Assembly: GCA_009693575.1 (NCBI GenBank) | Contig: SHWZ01000024.1 | Coordinates: 1 to 36,633, forward strand | DNA from: Flavobacteriaceae bacterium | GTDB taxonomy: Bacteria; Bacteroidota; Bacteroidia; UKL13-3 | Length of the DNA stretch: 36,633 bases | Reading direction: 5' to 3' | In this document: piece after piece, positions 7,979-16,621 of the stretch | Position numbering within the stretch: position 1 is the stretch's first letter | How the letters are laid out: each line of letters begins with the position of its first letter | The notes under the pieces: generated by a model | The model's database searches: none | What the model was told of the DNA's origin: nothing | The model's input: only the letters and a program-made list of their open reading frames with translations | Program-made: the position numbers and the translations under genes

Positions 7979-8323
7979 TTATTTGATAAATTCGCCTGAT
8001 TTTTTAGAATAGCGTTGTAGTTTGCCTTCGGCATTCAGCTTGCGGCCTACACGAGTTCCGTTGCCTTGGTTGTCTACCAGTTTCACGTTCGAGATATTGA
8101 TGCTCATCTCTTTCTCCTTGATTCCTCCTTGTGGAAAATCACGGTCAACATTTGGTTTCAAGTGTTTCTTTACTATGTTCACACCTTCTACCAGTATGCG
8201 GCGGTCAGTAGTGAGCACTTCAATAACACGCCCCTTCTTACCACGGTCGGCACCGGTTATTACCAGCACCTGGTCGTCTTTCTTTATGTTCAGCTTTGGC
8301 TGTTTGTTTTTCTTGCGATCCAT
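7979..8323 (-). CDS. rplX: 50S ribosomal protein L24
   Basis: 114 residues when started at the ATG at 8323 ([17 protein letters not shown]). The longer open frame to 8356 would overlap rplN and add unconserved residues. The KOW motif is visible as [19 protein letters not shown], followed by [15 protein letters not shown]24 is one of the two assembly initiators of the 50S subunit. It lies between rplN (13 nt) and rplE (5 nt), the standard spc order. Confidence 0.96.
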   Translation of the reverse strand: MDRKKNKQPKLNIKKDDQVLVITGADRGKKGRVIEVLTTDRRILVEGVNIVKKHLKPNVDRDFPQGGIKEKEMSINISNVKLVDNQGNGTRVGRKLNAEGKLQRYSKKSGEFIK

Positions 8324-8336
8324 TGTCGTATAGATA

Positions 8337-8705
8337 TTAAAGCACCTCAGGGGCAAGTGATACTATTTTCATGAATTGTTTTTCACGTAGTTCCCTGGCT
8401 ACTGGGCCAAAGATGCGGGTGCCACGTGGTTCGTCTTGTGCATTTAGCAACACACACGAGTTGTCATCGAAACGTATGTATGAGCCGTCGGCCCTACGAA
8501 TTTCTTTCTTGGTTCGAACTACTACTGCCTTGGCCACAGTTCCTTTCTTTATACCACCAGATGGGATGGCATCTTTCACGGTCACTACTATTTTGTCTCC
8601 AATAGATGCGTAGTGTTTACGAGTGCCCCCTAGCACACGGATAACCAGCACTTCGCGGGCTCCTGAGTTGTCGGCTACTTTAAGCCTTGATTCCTGCTGT
8701 ACCAT
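8337..8705 (-). CDS. rplN: 50S ribosomal protein L14
   Basis: 122 residues, the exact length typical for L14. It begins [20 protein letters not shown]. Conserved blocks include [20 protein letters not shown] and the C-terminal [21 protein letters not shown]14 sits at the subunit interface, forms intersubunit bridges with 16S rRNA, and is the target of the silencing factor RsfS. It is 4 nt downstream of rpsQ and 13 nt upstream of rplX. Confidence 0.99.
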   Translation of the reverse strand: MVQQESRLKVADNSGAREVLVIRVLGGTRKHYASIGDKIVVTVKDAIPSGGIKKGTVAKAVVVRTKKEIRRADGSYIRFDDNSCVLLNAQDEPRGTRIFGPVARELREKQFMKIVSLAPEVL

Positions 8706-8709
8706 ATTA

Positions 8710-8979
8710 TTACTTGGCTTTTTCTATCACTTCAACCACCCTCCACCTTTTGTTTTTGCTCATGGGGCGGGTTTCCATGATTTTTACGATATCGTCTGGG
8801 CCACATTCGTTCTTCTCGTCGTGAGCCATAAAGGTAGATGTCTTTTTTAGGAACTTACCATACATGGGGTGTTTCAGCTTCCGTTCTACTGCCACCACGA
8901 TGCTTTTGTCCATCTTGCTGCTCTTCACCTTTCCGGTTATCACCTTGCGGTCTTTACGGTCTATTACTTGTGCTTCCAT
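8710..8979 (-). CDS. rpsQ: 30S ribosomal protein S17
   Basis: 89 residues. The S17 OB-fold signature is present as [19 protein letters not shown] and [20 protein letters not shown]. The conserved segment [20 protein letters not shown] lies near the C-terminus. S17 is a primary binder of the 5' domain of 16S rRNA. It is placed between rpmC (20 nt) and rplN (4 nt). Confidence 0.98.
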   Translation of the reverse strand: MEAQVIDRKDRKVITGKVKSSKMDKSIVVAVERKLKHPMYGKFLKKTSTFMAHDEKNECGPDDIVKIMETRPMSKNKRWRVVEVIEKAK

Positions 8980-8999
8980 TTCTTTTCTTGGTTAAATAT

Positions 9000-9227
9000 T
9001 TAGGCAGTAGCTGTTTCAGTAATGTTAGCTACCAAAACTGCCTGCCTGCGTTTAGTTCCTTCAGTTAGCAACATGGCAATCACTCTACGTTGTGTGCGTA
9101 TCTTGGTTGGATTCTCCAAATTGGCCACAGCGTGGTTAAAACGCATCTTGGTCAATTGTAAACGCTCTTCTTTCGTTACTTTGTTAAGTTCGGCGTTGGT
9201 CAGTAGGGCTATTTCTGTGTATTTCAT
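9000..9227 (-). CDS. rpmC: 50S ribosomal protein L29
   Basis: 75 residues. The two-helix L29 core is visible: KYTEIALLTNAELNKVTKEE, then LTKMRFNHAVANLENPTKIR, followed by RRVIAMLLTEGTKRR. L29 lies near the exit tunnel and is part of the docking site for trigger factor and SRP together with L23. It is 10 nt downstream of rplP, the first gene of the cluster in this genome. Confidence 0.96.
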   Translation of the reverse strand: MKYTEIALLTNAELNKVTKEERLQLTKMRFNHAVANLENPTKIRTQRRVIAMLLTEGTKRRQAVLVANITETATA

Positions 9228-9237
9228 TGCCTTTAGT

Positions 9238-9660
9238 TTATTCTTCTGCGTAATCAGGTTTTACAACGAAGTTGGTAGTCACCGGTAGCTTTTGTGAAGC
9301 AAGCCTCATGGCTTCCTTGGCAACTTCCAAAGACACACCATCAGCTTCGAACATGATAGTTCCCGGTTTGATAACGGCCACCCAATACTCGGGGGCACCC
9401 TTACCTTTACCCATTCGAACCTCAGCTGGCTTCTTGGTTACTGGCTTGTCCGGAAAAATGCGGATCCACACATTACCTTCCCTTTTCATGAATCGAGTGA
9501 GGGCAATACGAGCGGCTTCAATCTGGCGTGAAGTTATCCAGGCTGGCTCTAAAGATTTTAGCCCGAAAGAGCCGAATTCTATGCGGTGTCCGCGACTTGC
9601 TAGACCGGGATTTCGGCCTTTTTGCATCTTGCGGAACTTGGTACGTTTGGGCTGTAACAT
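9238..9660 (-). CDS. rplP: 50S ribosomal protein L16
   Basis: 140 residues. It begins [20 protein letters not shown] and contains L16 signatures [40 protein letters not shown] and [20 protein letters not shown]16 helps organise the A-site region of the 50S subunit. In most bacteria rpsC lies directly upstream of rplP. Here no rpsC is present, and the upstream region is noncoding with a promoter 63-92 nt before the start. An AAAGGA sequence about 10 nt upstream of the ATG may act as a ribosome binding site. Confidence 0.98.
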   Translation of the reverse strand: MLQPKRTKFRKMQKGRNPGLASRGHRIEFGSFGLKSLEPAWITSRQIEAARIALTRFMKREGNVWIRIFPDKPVTKKPAEVRMGKGKGAPEYWVAVIKPGTIMFEADGVSLEVAKEAMRLASQKLPVTTNFVVKPDYAEE

Positions 9661-9722
9661 GTTATCTTGTCCTTTACTTACTAATTATCTGTAAAATGGA
9701 TTCGCTTTATTTTTTGGGGCTG

Positions 9723-9752
9723 CAAAGATAGGATTTTACCTTGCAAAAACAA
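9723..9752 (-). promoter_or_regulatory. Promoter for the rplP-led ribosomal cluster
   Basis: The reverse strand shows TTG at 9752-9750, a 19-nt spacer, and TATCTTTG at 9730-9723. This is a full match to the Bacteroidota primary sigma consensus (TTG, 19-21 nt, TAnnTTTG). The start of rplP lies 62 nt further on. It explains how the cluster is expressed without the usual upstream S10-operon genes. Confidence 0.7.
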
Positions 9753-10047
9753 GAAAGCCTGTGTAAATTTTTTTACAAAGCCTTTTGTTTTTGTCCACAA
9801 GCCCTATCGAAACCTCAAGTATTTGAAGTATTCTAAAAAAAAATCAATACAGCTAAAGATAGAACTGGAGTTCATAAATGGGGAATTTTCCATGAGATAG
9901 AACGTTCAATAGATACCAATTGATTCAACAAGTAGTTTACATTCTCCAACCACATTTTCCTTATCCTGCCCTAAAATTGCGGTAAAATTGGGAACAACAT
10001 ATGCCCACTATTCAACTAAGAACTAAATACTAGAAACTAATAACATA
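9753..10047. other. AT-rich divergent intergenic region between rplP and sucD
   Basis: About 295 bp with no convincing reading frame. It is AT-rich and separates the divergently transcribed ribosomal cluster and sucD. No remnant of rpsC or another S10-operon gene can be read in it. No clear TAnnTTTG box for sucD was found; TAAAATTG-like sequence near 9970-9990 is only a weak candidate. Confidence 0.5.
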
Positions 10048-10929
10048 ATGAGCGTACTCGTAGGCAAAGATTCAAAAGTAATCGTACAGGGCTTCACAGG
10101 TAGTGAAGGCAGTTTTCATGCAGAGCAAATGATAGCGTATGGCACCAATGTGGTTGGCGGTGTCACTCCCGGAAAGGGAGGAACAACCCATTTGGACAGA
10201 CCAGTGTTCAACACCGTACAAGATGCGGTTAGCAAGTCTGAAGCAAATGTGAGCATCATCTTCGTACCCCCTGCATTTGCTGCCGATGCCATCATGGAAG
10301 CTGCTGATGCGGGCATAGAAGTAATTGTGTGCATCACAGAAGGTATACCCACCAAAGATATGGTGATAGCCAAAAATTACTTAAAAGACAAAAGCTGTAC
10401 ACTGATAGGCCCCAACTGCCCTGGTGTGATGACGCCAGGAGGTGCCAAGGTTGGTATCATGCCCGGATTTATATTCAAAGAAGGCAGGATTGGGGTGGTT
10501 TCCAAATCAGGCACCCTCACCTATGAAGCTGTAGACCAACTGACTAAAATAGGGCTAGGGCAAAGCACAGCTATTGGCATAGGCGGCGACCCTGTGATAG
10601 GCACAAGTACTCTTGACGCTGTGAAACTATTGATGAACGACCCCGGTACAGACGGCATAGTAATGATAGGCGAAATTGGCGGGACGATGGAAGCAGAGGC
10701 ATCACATTGGATTAAGGAACATGGCACAAAGCCTGTAGTTGGTTTCATAGCTGGGCAGACAGCTCCTCCGGGTCGCAGAATGGGGCATGCTGGAGCTATT
10801 GTGGGTGGAGCCGACGACACAGCAGCGGCCAAAATGCAAATCATGCGTGAGTGCGGTATCCACGTGGCAGAATCCCCTGCCCAGATTGGTATAGTAATGA
10901 AGCAAGCACTAGAAGCTATTATTGTTTAG
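10048..10929 (+). CDS. sucD: Succinate-CoA ligase subunit alpha
   Basis: 293 residues. The N-terminal CoA-binding Rossmann domain contains [22 protein letters not shown], whose key part is [14 protein letters not shown]. The [20 protein letters not shown] stretch is typical of the family. The phosphorylated active-site histidine is in the C-terminal [13 protein letters not shown] motif (about residues 248-260). The enzyme interconverts succinyl-CoA and succinate with NTP formation in the TCA cycle. The beta subunit sucC is not adjacent, which is usual in this phylum. A strong intrinsic terminator follows 20 nt after the stop. Confidence 0.97.
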   Translation: MSVLVGKDSKVIVQGFTGSEGSFHAEQMIAYGTNVVGGVTPGKGGTTHLDRPVFNTVQDAVSKSEANVSIIFVPPAFAADAIMEAADAGIEVIVCITEGIPTKDMVIAKNYLKDKSCTLIGPNCPGVMTPGGAKVGIMPGFIFKEGRIGVVSKSGTLTYEAVDQLTKIGLGQSTAIGIGGDPVIGTSTLDAVKLLMNDPGTDGIVMIGEIGGTMEAEASHWIKEHGTKPVVGFIAGQTAPPGRRMGHAGAIVGGADDTAAAKMQIMRECGIHVAESPAQIGIVMKQALEAIIV

Positions 10930-10949
10930 CTGACTAATAACGTATACTC

Positions 10950-10978
10950 AAGGCCCGGCATGTCCGGGTCTTTTTTTT
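10950..10978 (+). terminator. Intrinsic terminator after sucD
   Basis: A GC-rich stem pairs AAGGCCCGG (10950-10958) with CCGGGTCTT (10964-10972), including one G-T pair. The loop is 5 nt, and a run of eight T begins at 10971. This is a textbook rho-independent terminator for sucD. It ends only 4 nt before the ATG of the next gene. Confidence 0.85.
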
Positions 10979-10982
10979 AGGA

Positions 10983-12617
10983 ATGAAACCAAAGAAAATA
11001 GCCTTGTTTAATTCGCTGGCCTTGGGCTTGTTGGGTCTTTTACTTTTGGTGGTAAAGGGTTTTCATTTCGAGAACAACGACGATGTGGGAATGTTCTGCA
11101 TGGTAAAAGGGCTGCTACAGTTTGAAGCGACTCCGCACCTATTCTTCCAGTCTTCTTATTTAGGGTACTTGTACCAATGGTTGTATGCAAACTTGCCTGC
11201 CATTGAGTGGTATTTTGTGGTGTATTATTTTTTTATGTTGGCTGGCTTGGTGTATATTTCGTATTGCATACTGGTCGGGGCTAAAAATATTCAAAGTTGC
11301 TTCACAATCTTGTTGCTCTGTTTTTTGGCAAGTGCGGAAGTGTTGCTGGGTGGCTTGCAGTTCACAAAGGCTGCCATCTGGCTTGGGTTAGCAGCCGCAA
11401 TTGGGATTCAGTATTATCTGCAAGGAAACAGACATTGGCACCACTTGATTTTTGCATTTCTCTTTATGCTATTTGGTATGCTTTACAGGGATTCTTTTGC
11501 GGTAATTTCGTTCGGGATATTCTCTGTAGGTAGCTTGCTTTGGCTCTACAAAAACAAAGGTATTTACAAGAGATGGTTTGCTGTATTTGGAGCAGCGGGA
11601 GCATTAATTATTTCCGTATTCTGGCTGAATGGAAATGCCACCAACAAACACATCCCCGGCTTTGCAGAACAGAATACCAGACGAGCTCGGGTGAATGATT
11701 TTGGGATATTGAAAAAACTGGACGCCTATCCAGAGCTAAAGGAAAAGTACACCCTGCAGTTTCCTGAACTGGAACTGATACGGTACTGGATTTACCCCAA
11801 AGAATTTGCGAAAAACCAAGCACTCACAAAAGCACTTGAAGAAATTTACAACTTGCCCGAACCCCAAGGCCGGCTGCTGGATAGCATCAAAGGAACTACC
11901 TTAAGATTTGTAAGCGGATGGCAAAACAAATTGACATTATTCGTTCTACTTGCTCTTCTCCTTATTTCTTATTTACTAAAGAAAAAAATACCGCTGGAAG
12001 TATGGTTTACTGGAACTGTTTTAATCCTATTTTTATATGCCACAGGATATATGTACAAAACCGTGCCACCACGTGTGGGCAATGCTTTACTGACGGCTGC
12101 ATTGTTTTACTGTTTGGCTTTCATTGGCTTAGGTATTGGCCAAAGCCTTATACAAAAATTACTTCGATACACTTCGCTTGCTGCTGGTGCTTTTCTTGTT
12201 TTATTGGGATATTTAGTCAACATAGACTCAGCCAAAAAATCAGATTGGACATATGGGTGTTTAAGAGACGTAGTTTACGATTCTGGCAAGCCTGTTTTTC
12301 TCACCTACCAAGATATACACAATGGCATTTACCTTGAAGCCTTATGGCCCGAACGCTTCAATGACCTAAAACTAGGTAGTTTCTATACAATAGGTTGGTG
12401 TATGACCCATCCTGCTTACTTGGCTTCGCTAAAAATGCAATTTGGTGGAGATGATATCTTGAAAATGCTGGCGAATGGAAAAATGTTACTTACTGACAAC
12501 CCATACAATAGAGAATTAGCAAAGAAACTTTTGGCCTGCATGAGAAAACCTGATTTGCGAATCATCCCAGTTGACCAAAACGGAAAAGCTTTCTTAAAGC
12601 TAGAAACTAAAAACTAG
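10983..12617 (+). CDS. Polytopic membrane protein of unknown function, GT-C-like layout
   Basis: 544 residues. A first hydrophobic helix (about 7-25) is followed by a loop with an acidic motif ENNDDVGM (30-37). Many further membrane segments follow to about residue 410, and the last 130 residues are a soluble-looking domain. An early acidic pair after TM1 and a C-terminal soluble domain recall integral-membrane GT-C glycosyltransferases (PMT or ArnT type), but no specific family was recognised. The gene starts 4 nt after the sucD terminator with AGGA immediately upstream, so its expression may depend on read-through. Nothing nearby indicates a polysaccharide locus. Confidence 0.65.
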   Translation: MKPKKIALFNSLALGLLGLLLLVVKGFHFENNDDVGMFCMVKGLLQFEATPHLFFQSSYLGYLYQWLYANLPAIEWYFVVYYFFMLAGLVYISYCILVGAKNIQSCFTILLLCFLASAEVLLGGLQFTKAAIWLGLAAAIGIQYYLQGNRHWHHLIFAFLFMLFGMLYRDSFAVISFGIFSVGSLLWLYKNKGIYKRWFAVFGAAGALIISVFWLNGNATNKHIPGFAEQNTRRARVNDFGILKKLDAYPELKEKYTLQFPELELIRYWIYPKEFAKNQALTKALEEIYNLPEPQGRLLDSIKGTTLRFVSGWQNKLTLFVLLALLLISYLLKKKIPLEVWFTGTVLILFLYATGYMYKTVPPRVGNALLTAALFYCLAFIGLGIGQSLIQKLLRYTSLAAGAFLVLLGYLVNIDSAKKSDWTYGCLRDVVYDSGKPVFLTYQDIHNGIYLEALWPERFNDLKLGSFYTIGWCMTHPAYLASLKMQFGGDDILKMLANGKMLLTDNPYNRELAKKLLACMRKPDLRIIPVDQNGKAFLKLETKN

Positions 12618-12623
12618 AAACGG

Positions 12624-13196
12624 TCAACGTTTCTTGTATGCATCAGCCACCTCACAGAGTTCATCATACCATTCCCGTCCAAAGCGGCGGACAAGAGGCT
12701 GCTCCAAGAAACGATATACAGGGACTTTCAACTTTGTGCCCAAAGAACAGGCGGCTTTACACAAGCTCCATTCATGGTAGTTCACCAAAGTAAACTCTTC
12801 GCTTTCCTTCAAGCGAATAGGGTATAAATGGCACGAAATCGGCTTTTCAAAATCTATCTCGCCCGCACGGTAGGCCAATTGAATGGCACAACTAGTCACA
12901 CCTTCATTATCATATTTCACAAACACACATTCGCCTGAAGGCAAGCAGGTAGTAACTAAATCACCCTGTTCGTCTTTCTCCCAAAAACCTATTCCCTCAA
13001 GCATGTCCAAACCAGCCTCGTTCATGTGCTTTTTTATCTCTGGCAAATGTTTTTCTATTTCACCAATTTCATTCTCTGCTAGTGGGGCCCCCGCATCACC
13101 AATCACACAGCAAGCCCCTTTGCATTTGTCCAAGTGACAAACAAATTCTTTTTCAAGAACATCTTCTGAAATAAGAGCGTTTTGAATGGCAAGCAT
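12624..13196 (-). CDS. DUF3109 family cysteine-rich protein
   Basis: 190 residues. The N-terminal motif CHLDKCKGACC (about residues 20-30) and later cysteines (SGECVF, TSCAIQL, SCHLYPIR, LCKAAC) match the DUF3109 pattern, related to YkgJ-type putative zinc- or iron-cluster-binding proteins. It is predicted to be cytoplasmic; no signal peptide is visible. The function of the family is not established; a metal-cluster-binding role is inferred from the cysteine spacing. The gene converges on the membrane-protein gene at 10983-12617 with only 6 nt between stops. Confidence 0.85.
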   Translation of the reverse strand: MLAIQNALISEDVLEKEFVCHLDKCKGACCVIGDAGAPLAENEIGEIEKHLPEIKKHMNEAGLDMLEGIGFWEKDEQGDLVTTCLPSGECVFVKYDNEGVTSCAIQLAYRAGEIDFEKPISCHLYPIRLKESEEFTLVNYHEWSLCKAACSLGTKLKVPVYRFLEQPLVRRFGREWYDELCEVADAYKKR

Positions 13197-13308
13197 AGGT
13201 GGAAGTTTGGAGTTTGGGGCTCGTAGGTTAAATCGTTTGATTCGTTAATTAGTTGGATTGGTCGTTATCTATCTTTTAGTTTCGCAAGTGGCCAATGCTT
13301 TTTCTTCC

Positions 13309-13758
13309 TTAGTGTCTACGAATATTTCTTATGTCTTTCCGTCTTTTGAGCGTTAATTCACTGGCACATTGCATAAATTCAATCATTTCAATTCGGCTGT
13401 AGTCTACAAAATTGCTGCAGTAAGCACACCTGAATCTTTCCCAGATTTCTTGGGAATTTAGAACTTTAGTGATTGCTGCTGTATCCTGAGCTTTCTCGGC
13501 AAGCAATGCTGATAGTTCGACTTGTAAAAGCGAGTCTTGCCTTTGCAATTCTAAGTTTGCACAAATTCTATCCTCAATTGTTGTCCCCGAAGTTGAGTCG
13601 CAATTAATATTCCTTGAAAGCTTCAAATACGATTGGTTTTTTATCACCATCATATCAATCTTTTGAAAAGGACTCGTTTGAAGTGTAGCCTTAAGAATAT
13701 CTTGTCCAATTATTTCTGAACTTAGTAACAAGAGCATCCAAGTTGCCAGATTTTTCAT
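13309..13758 (-). CDS. Secreted LprI/DUF1311-like protein
   Basis: 149 residues with an N-terminal signal peptide (hydrophobic stretch about 5-18, possible cleavage after IIGQ). The mature part has the spaced-cysteine pattern of the LprI N-terminal domain: a first Cys in NINCDST, ICANLELQRQDSLLQ, then LNSQEIWERFRCAYC and a late CASELTLKRR. In other bacteria proteins with this domain bind or inhibit lysozyme, but many members have unknown roles. The gene is more AT-rich than its neighbours. It stands alone between DUF3109 and the BFN-family gene. Confidence 0.7.
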   Translation of the reverse strand: MKNLATWMLLLLSSEIIGQDILKATLQTSPFQKIDMMVIKNQSYLKLSRNINCDSTSGTTIEDRICANLELQRQDSLLQVELSALLAEKAQDTAAITKVLNSQEIWERFRCAYCSNFVDYSRIEMIEFMQCASELTLKRRKDIRNIRRH

Positions 13759-13805
13759 TCGTAGTTTGTTTCTAAAAATAAATCCAACAATTCACACCAC
13801 CCCCC

Positions 13806-14390
13806 TCACTTTCTCCTGTTCATCTCGTCCCTAATAAGGGCAGCCCGTTGGTATTCTTCATCGCGAATGGAGTCATCGAGCATGGAGTTTAGTTCGTCTT
13901 GGCCAATGGCCGAAAAGTCATCTGTGCTTTGAGCATGCTGTTCTATTAGTTCATCATCATCAGGCTCCGGCTCTTCGATGTTGAACTCATGGCCTGCCGT
14001 TATCATAATTTCTTCAGTGGTAAAAATGGGGCATTTCATCCTCACAGCGATTGCAATGGCATCAGAGGTGCGGACATCTATTTCGTTCACCTTCCCAACT
14101 GAGTCTTCGCAGATAAGCTTGGCGTAAAAAACACCCTCGACCAATTTATATATCACCACTTCCCTCACACGTATTTCAAAGGCATTGGCAAAATTTACAA
14201 AAACATCATGGGTCATTGGGCGAAAGGGAACTATTTTTTCAATTTCAATAGCTATTGCTTGTGCTTCAAAGCTGCCGATGATGATAGCCAGCTTGCGGCG
14301 TCCGCCATTTTCGCCCAAAATGAGTGTGTATGAGCCCTGTGTTTGCCCGGAAGTGAGTCCGATAACGTCTAAGCGGATATTAGTTGCCAA
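13806..14390 (-). CDS. Bifunctional nuclease (BFN/DUF151) family protein with UVR motif
   Basis: 194 residues. The BFN domain spans about 1-135, with GSYTLILGENGGRRKLAIII and the conserved GSFEAQAIAIEIE and RPMTHDVFVN. A UvrB/UvrC-type motif forms the C-terminus (EEYQRAALIRDEMNRRK). Plant BFN proteins cleave RNA and DNA; the role of bacterial members is not well defined. The frame has no ATG near its beginning. TTG at 14390 gives MATNIRLDVIG, which aligns with the family start, so TTG is the most likely initiator. Confidence 0.85.
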   Translation of the reverse strand: MATNIRLDVIGLTSGQTQGSYTLILGENGGRRKLAIIIGSFEAQAIAIEIEKIVPFRPMTHDVFVNFANAFEIRVREVVIYKLVEGVFYAKLICEDSVGKVNEIDVRTSDAIAIAVRMKCPIFTTEEIMITAGHEFNIEEPEPDDDELIEQHAQSTDDFSAIGQDELNSMLDDSIRDEEYQRAALIRDEMNRRK

Positions 14391-14461
14391 AACTGTGTTG
14401 TGTATTGTGAGTTGTCAGAAATATAGTTACTGATAAAATAAATCGTAATTCCTACTTGTAC

Positions 14462-15418
14462 TTAATGATTACCTGCTTTCCAAACCTTGGCTGCCTCAAT
14501 AATTTTTGGCATTGCTTCAAACACATCTCCCACGATGCCGTAGTCGGCTATTTTGAAGAAAGGTGCCTCAGGGTCTTTGTTTATTACTACAATTACTTTA
14601 CTTCCTGAAACCCCAGCCTGATGCTGAATGGCTCCTGAAATTCCTGTTGCAATATACAAGTTTGGTTTGATAGTGATTCCAGTTTGTCCAACATGTTCTT
14701 CGTGTGGCCTCCAATCCATGTCGCTCACAGGTTTGCTGCATGCAGTGGCTCCGCCAAGTATGGCAGCGAGTTCTTCCACCATTCCCCAATTTTCAGGACC
14801 TTTCCAGCCACGTCCTCCGCTCACCACCACTTCTGCTTCTGTCAATGGAATTTTGCCAGTTACTTTTTTCAGTTCAACTTGTTGAGTGCGTGCTTGGCTG
14901 ACATTGGCCTGCGGGGTATATGCTTCAACTGCACCTGAGCCTGCATTTATTTCAATTTTATACGAATTGGGGGTAATAGCCAAAACCTTGATGACTGAGT
15001 TTAACTTCATTTCCACAAAGCCTTTGCCCGAAAAACAACCCTTGCGAACAGTCATACTGTCACCGTCAACATTTGGCAGGGCGACCACCCCGCTCACCAC
15101 GCCAGCCTTCAGCTTCACTGCCAGGAGCGGTGCAATGGATTTGCCAGCATAGTTGTTTGAAATGATGATACATTTAGCTCCGCAAGCGTTTGCAGCTTCG
15201 GCTAGTGCAGCGGCAATCACGAAAGGGTCAGAACATGTGAGTGAGGCTGCTTGCAGTATTTTGTCGGCACCGTATTGCCCCAGTTCTGAGGCATCAGTAG
15301 AGCCGATGGTGAACACGGCAACTCCTGCACCGCCAGCAGCAGCCTTGGCATAACTGATGGCTTCCAGTGAGGATTTTTTATACTTGTTATCTTGCGATTC
15401 GGCGAAAACTAAATACAT
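14462..15418 (-). CDS. etfA: Electron transfer flavoprotein subunit alpha
   Basis: 318 residues. The C-terminal FAD-binding domain carries VVSGGRGWKGPENWGM (about residues 197-212). It continues with HVGQTGITIKPNLYIATGIS and SGAIQHQAGVSGSKVIVVIN, all ETF-alpha signatures. With EtfB it forms the soluble heterodimer that carries electrons from acyl-CoA and other dehydrogenases to ETF:quinone oxidoreductase. It lies 54 nt downstream of etfB and is probably in the same transcript. Confidence 0.97.
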   Translation of the reverse strand: MYLVFAESQDNKYKKSSLEAISYAKAAAGGAGVAVFTIGSTDASELGQYGADKILQAASLTCSDPFVIAAALAEAANACGAKCIIISNNYAGKSIAPLLAVKLKAGVVSGVVALPNVDGDSMTVRKGCFSGKGFVEMKLNSVIKVLAITPNSYKIEINAGSGAVEAYTPQANVSQARTQQVELKKVTGKIPLTEAEVVVSGGRGWKGPENWGMVEELAAILGGATACSKPVSDMDWRPHEEHVGQTGITIKPNLYIATGISGAIQHQAGVSGSKVIVVINKDPEAPFFKIADYGIVGDVFEAMPKIIEAAKVWKAGNH

Positions 15419-15472
15419 AGGTAATTAGGTAATGTGATAATTCGGATATTCAGTACTATTTTTACAATAAAC

Positions 15473-16210
15473 TTAGATAATCTTGGCTTCGTTGTGCAGC
15501 AGGTCTATCAGTTTGCCTGCATCGGCTACGTCTAGCATTTTGCAGGCACCTTTGCTAGCTGGTAGTTCGTAGGTCAAGGCTTCAGCCAAAATGGGAACAA
15601 CTTGCGGCTCTACCACCTGCAAAGGTTTTGTCCTTGCGGCCATAATTCCACGCATGTTAGGAATACGTGGTTCAGTCAAATCCTTTTGGGCACTCAACAC
15701 GCAGGGAAGATTGCATTTCACTACCTCACGGCCACCGTCAATATCATGTTCGCAGGTGGCAGTAGTTCCTTCCACATCTAGTTTGCAGACCACGTTCACA
15801 TACGGCAGGTTCAGCATTTCGGCCAACAGGCCACCAACAAGTCCACTGTTGTAGTCAATGGATTCACGCCCAGTGAGGATTAATTCGTAGCCACCCGATT
15901 GGGCAACGGCTGCTATCTGTTCAGCAACAAAGTAGGCATCTTTGGGTTCAGAATTGATACGGATGGCATCTGTGGCCCCAATGGCCAAAGCCTTGCGGAT
16001 ATTGGCTTCTGAGTCGGCAAGCCCTACGTTTATTACGGTAACAATTCCACCCAATTTTTCGGTGAGTTCAAGAGCACGAGTCAGCGATAGTTCGTCGTAG
16101 GGATTGATGATAAACTGAACGCCCGCAGTGTTTAGTTTTGTATTATTGTCGGCGAACGATATTTTTGTGGTGGTATCGGGCACCTGGCTGATACAGACAA
16201 GTATCTTCAT
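15473..16210 (-). CDS. etfB: Electron transfer flavoprotein subunit beta
   Basis: 245 residues. Family motifs include the N-terminal MKILVCISQVPDTTTKI, INPYDELSLTRALELTEK (about 36-53) and the AMP/FAD-binding-region sequence ILTGRESIDYNSGLVGGLLA. A late VEPQVVPILAEALTYELP precedes the C-terminus. EtfB holds the AMP in the ETF heterodimer. It is the first gene of an etfB-etfA pair and has a well-formed promoter 53 nt upstream. Confidence 0.97.
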   Translation of the reverse strand: MKILVCISQVPDTTTKISFADNNTKLNTAGVQFIINPYDELSLTRALELTEKLGGIVTVINVGLADSEANIRKALAIGATDAIRINSEPKDAYFVAEQIAAVAQSGGYELILTGRESIDYNSGLVGGLLAEMLNLPYVNVVCKLDVEGTTATCEHDIDGGREVVKCNLPCVLSAQKDLTEPRIPNMRGIMAARTKPLQVVEPQVVPILAEALTYELPASKGACKMLDVADAGKLIDLLHNEAKII

Positions 16211-16262
16211 GCGAAAATCTGATAATAAGTTAGTTAGCTGTTATTTTCTAAAAAAAGGAATG

Positions 16263-16294
16263 CAAAGGTATCCAAAGAACACCCCAAAACCCAA
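16263..16294 (-). promoter_or_regulatory. Promoter for etfB-etfA
   Basis: The reverse strand has TTG at 16294-16292, a 21-nt spacer and TACCTTTG at 16270-16263, followed by CATTCC. This fits the Bacteroidota consensus. The −33 end touches the ATG (16295) of the divergent TPR gene, so the two genes share a very compact control region. Confidence 0.6.
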
Positions 16295-16621
16295 ATGGAA
16301 AACCCCCGCCTTGTTAAATTGAAGGAGCTTTACGACCACAGCCCCGAAGATGCCTTTCTCACCTATGCCATAGCCACGGAATATGTAGCCATGCAGCGGG
16401 ACGAAGATGCATTTTCGTACTACCGCCTGCTGGTGGAAACCCACCCCGACTATGTGGCCACTTACTACCACCTAGGCAAACTTTGCGAACGTAAGCAGGA
16501 TTTTGCCAAGGCACTGGAGGTTTACAAAACCGGGATAGAAAAAGCTCGTGCCGCCAAAGACCAACACTCATTAGCTGAGCTACAAAATGCGTTTACTAAT
16601 TTGGAGATGGAACTAGAATAA
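16295..16621 (+). CDS. Small tetratricopeptide-repeat protein
   Basis: 108 residues. At least two TPR units are visible: AFLTYAIATEYVAMQRDEDA with FSYYRLLVETHPDY (about 22-55), then TYYHLGKLCERKQDFAKALE with VYKTGIEKAR (about 57-86). No signal peptide is present, so it is probably a cytoplasmic scaffold or interaction protein. Its partner is unknown. It is transcribed divergently from etfB, and its start codon adjoins the −33 element of the etfB promoter. Confidence 0.8.
   Translation: MENPRLVKLKELYDHSPEDAFLTYAIATEYVAMQRDEDAFSYYRLLVETHPDYVATYYHLGKLCERKQDFAKALEVYKTGIEKARAAKDQHSLAELQNAFTNLEMELE

Noticed and set aside
9753-10047. Remnant of rpsC or another S10-operon gene upstream of rplP
   Set aside because: No frame with S3-like sequence such as a KH domain can be read on either strand; the region is AT-rich and noncoding.
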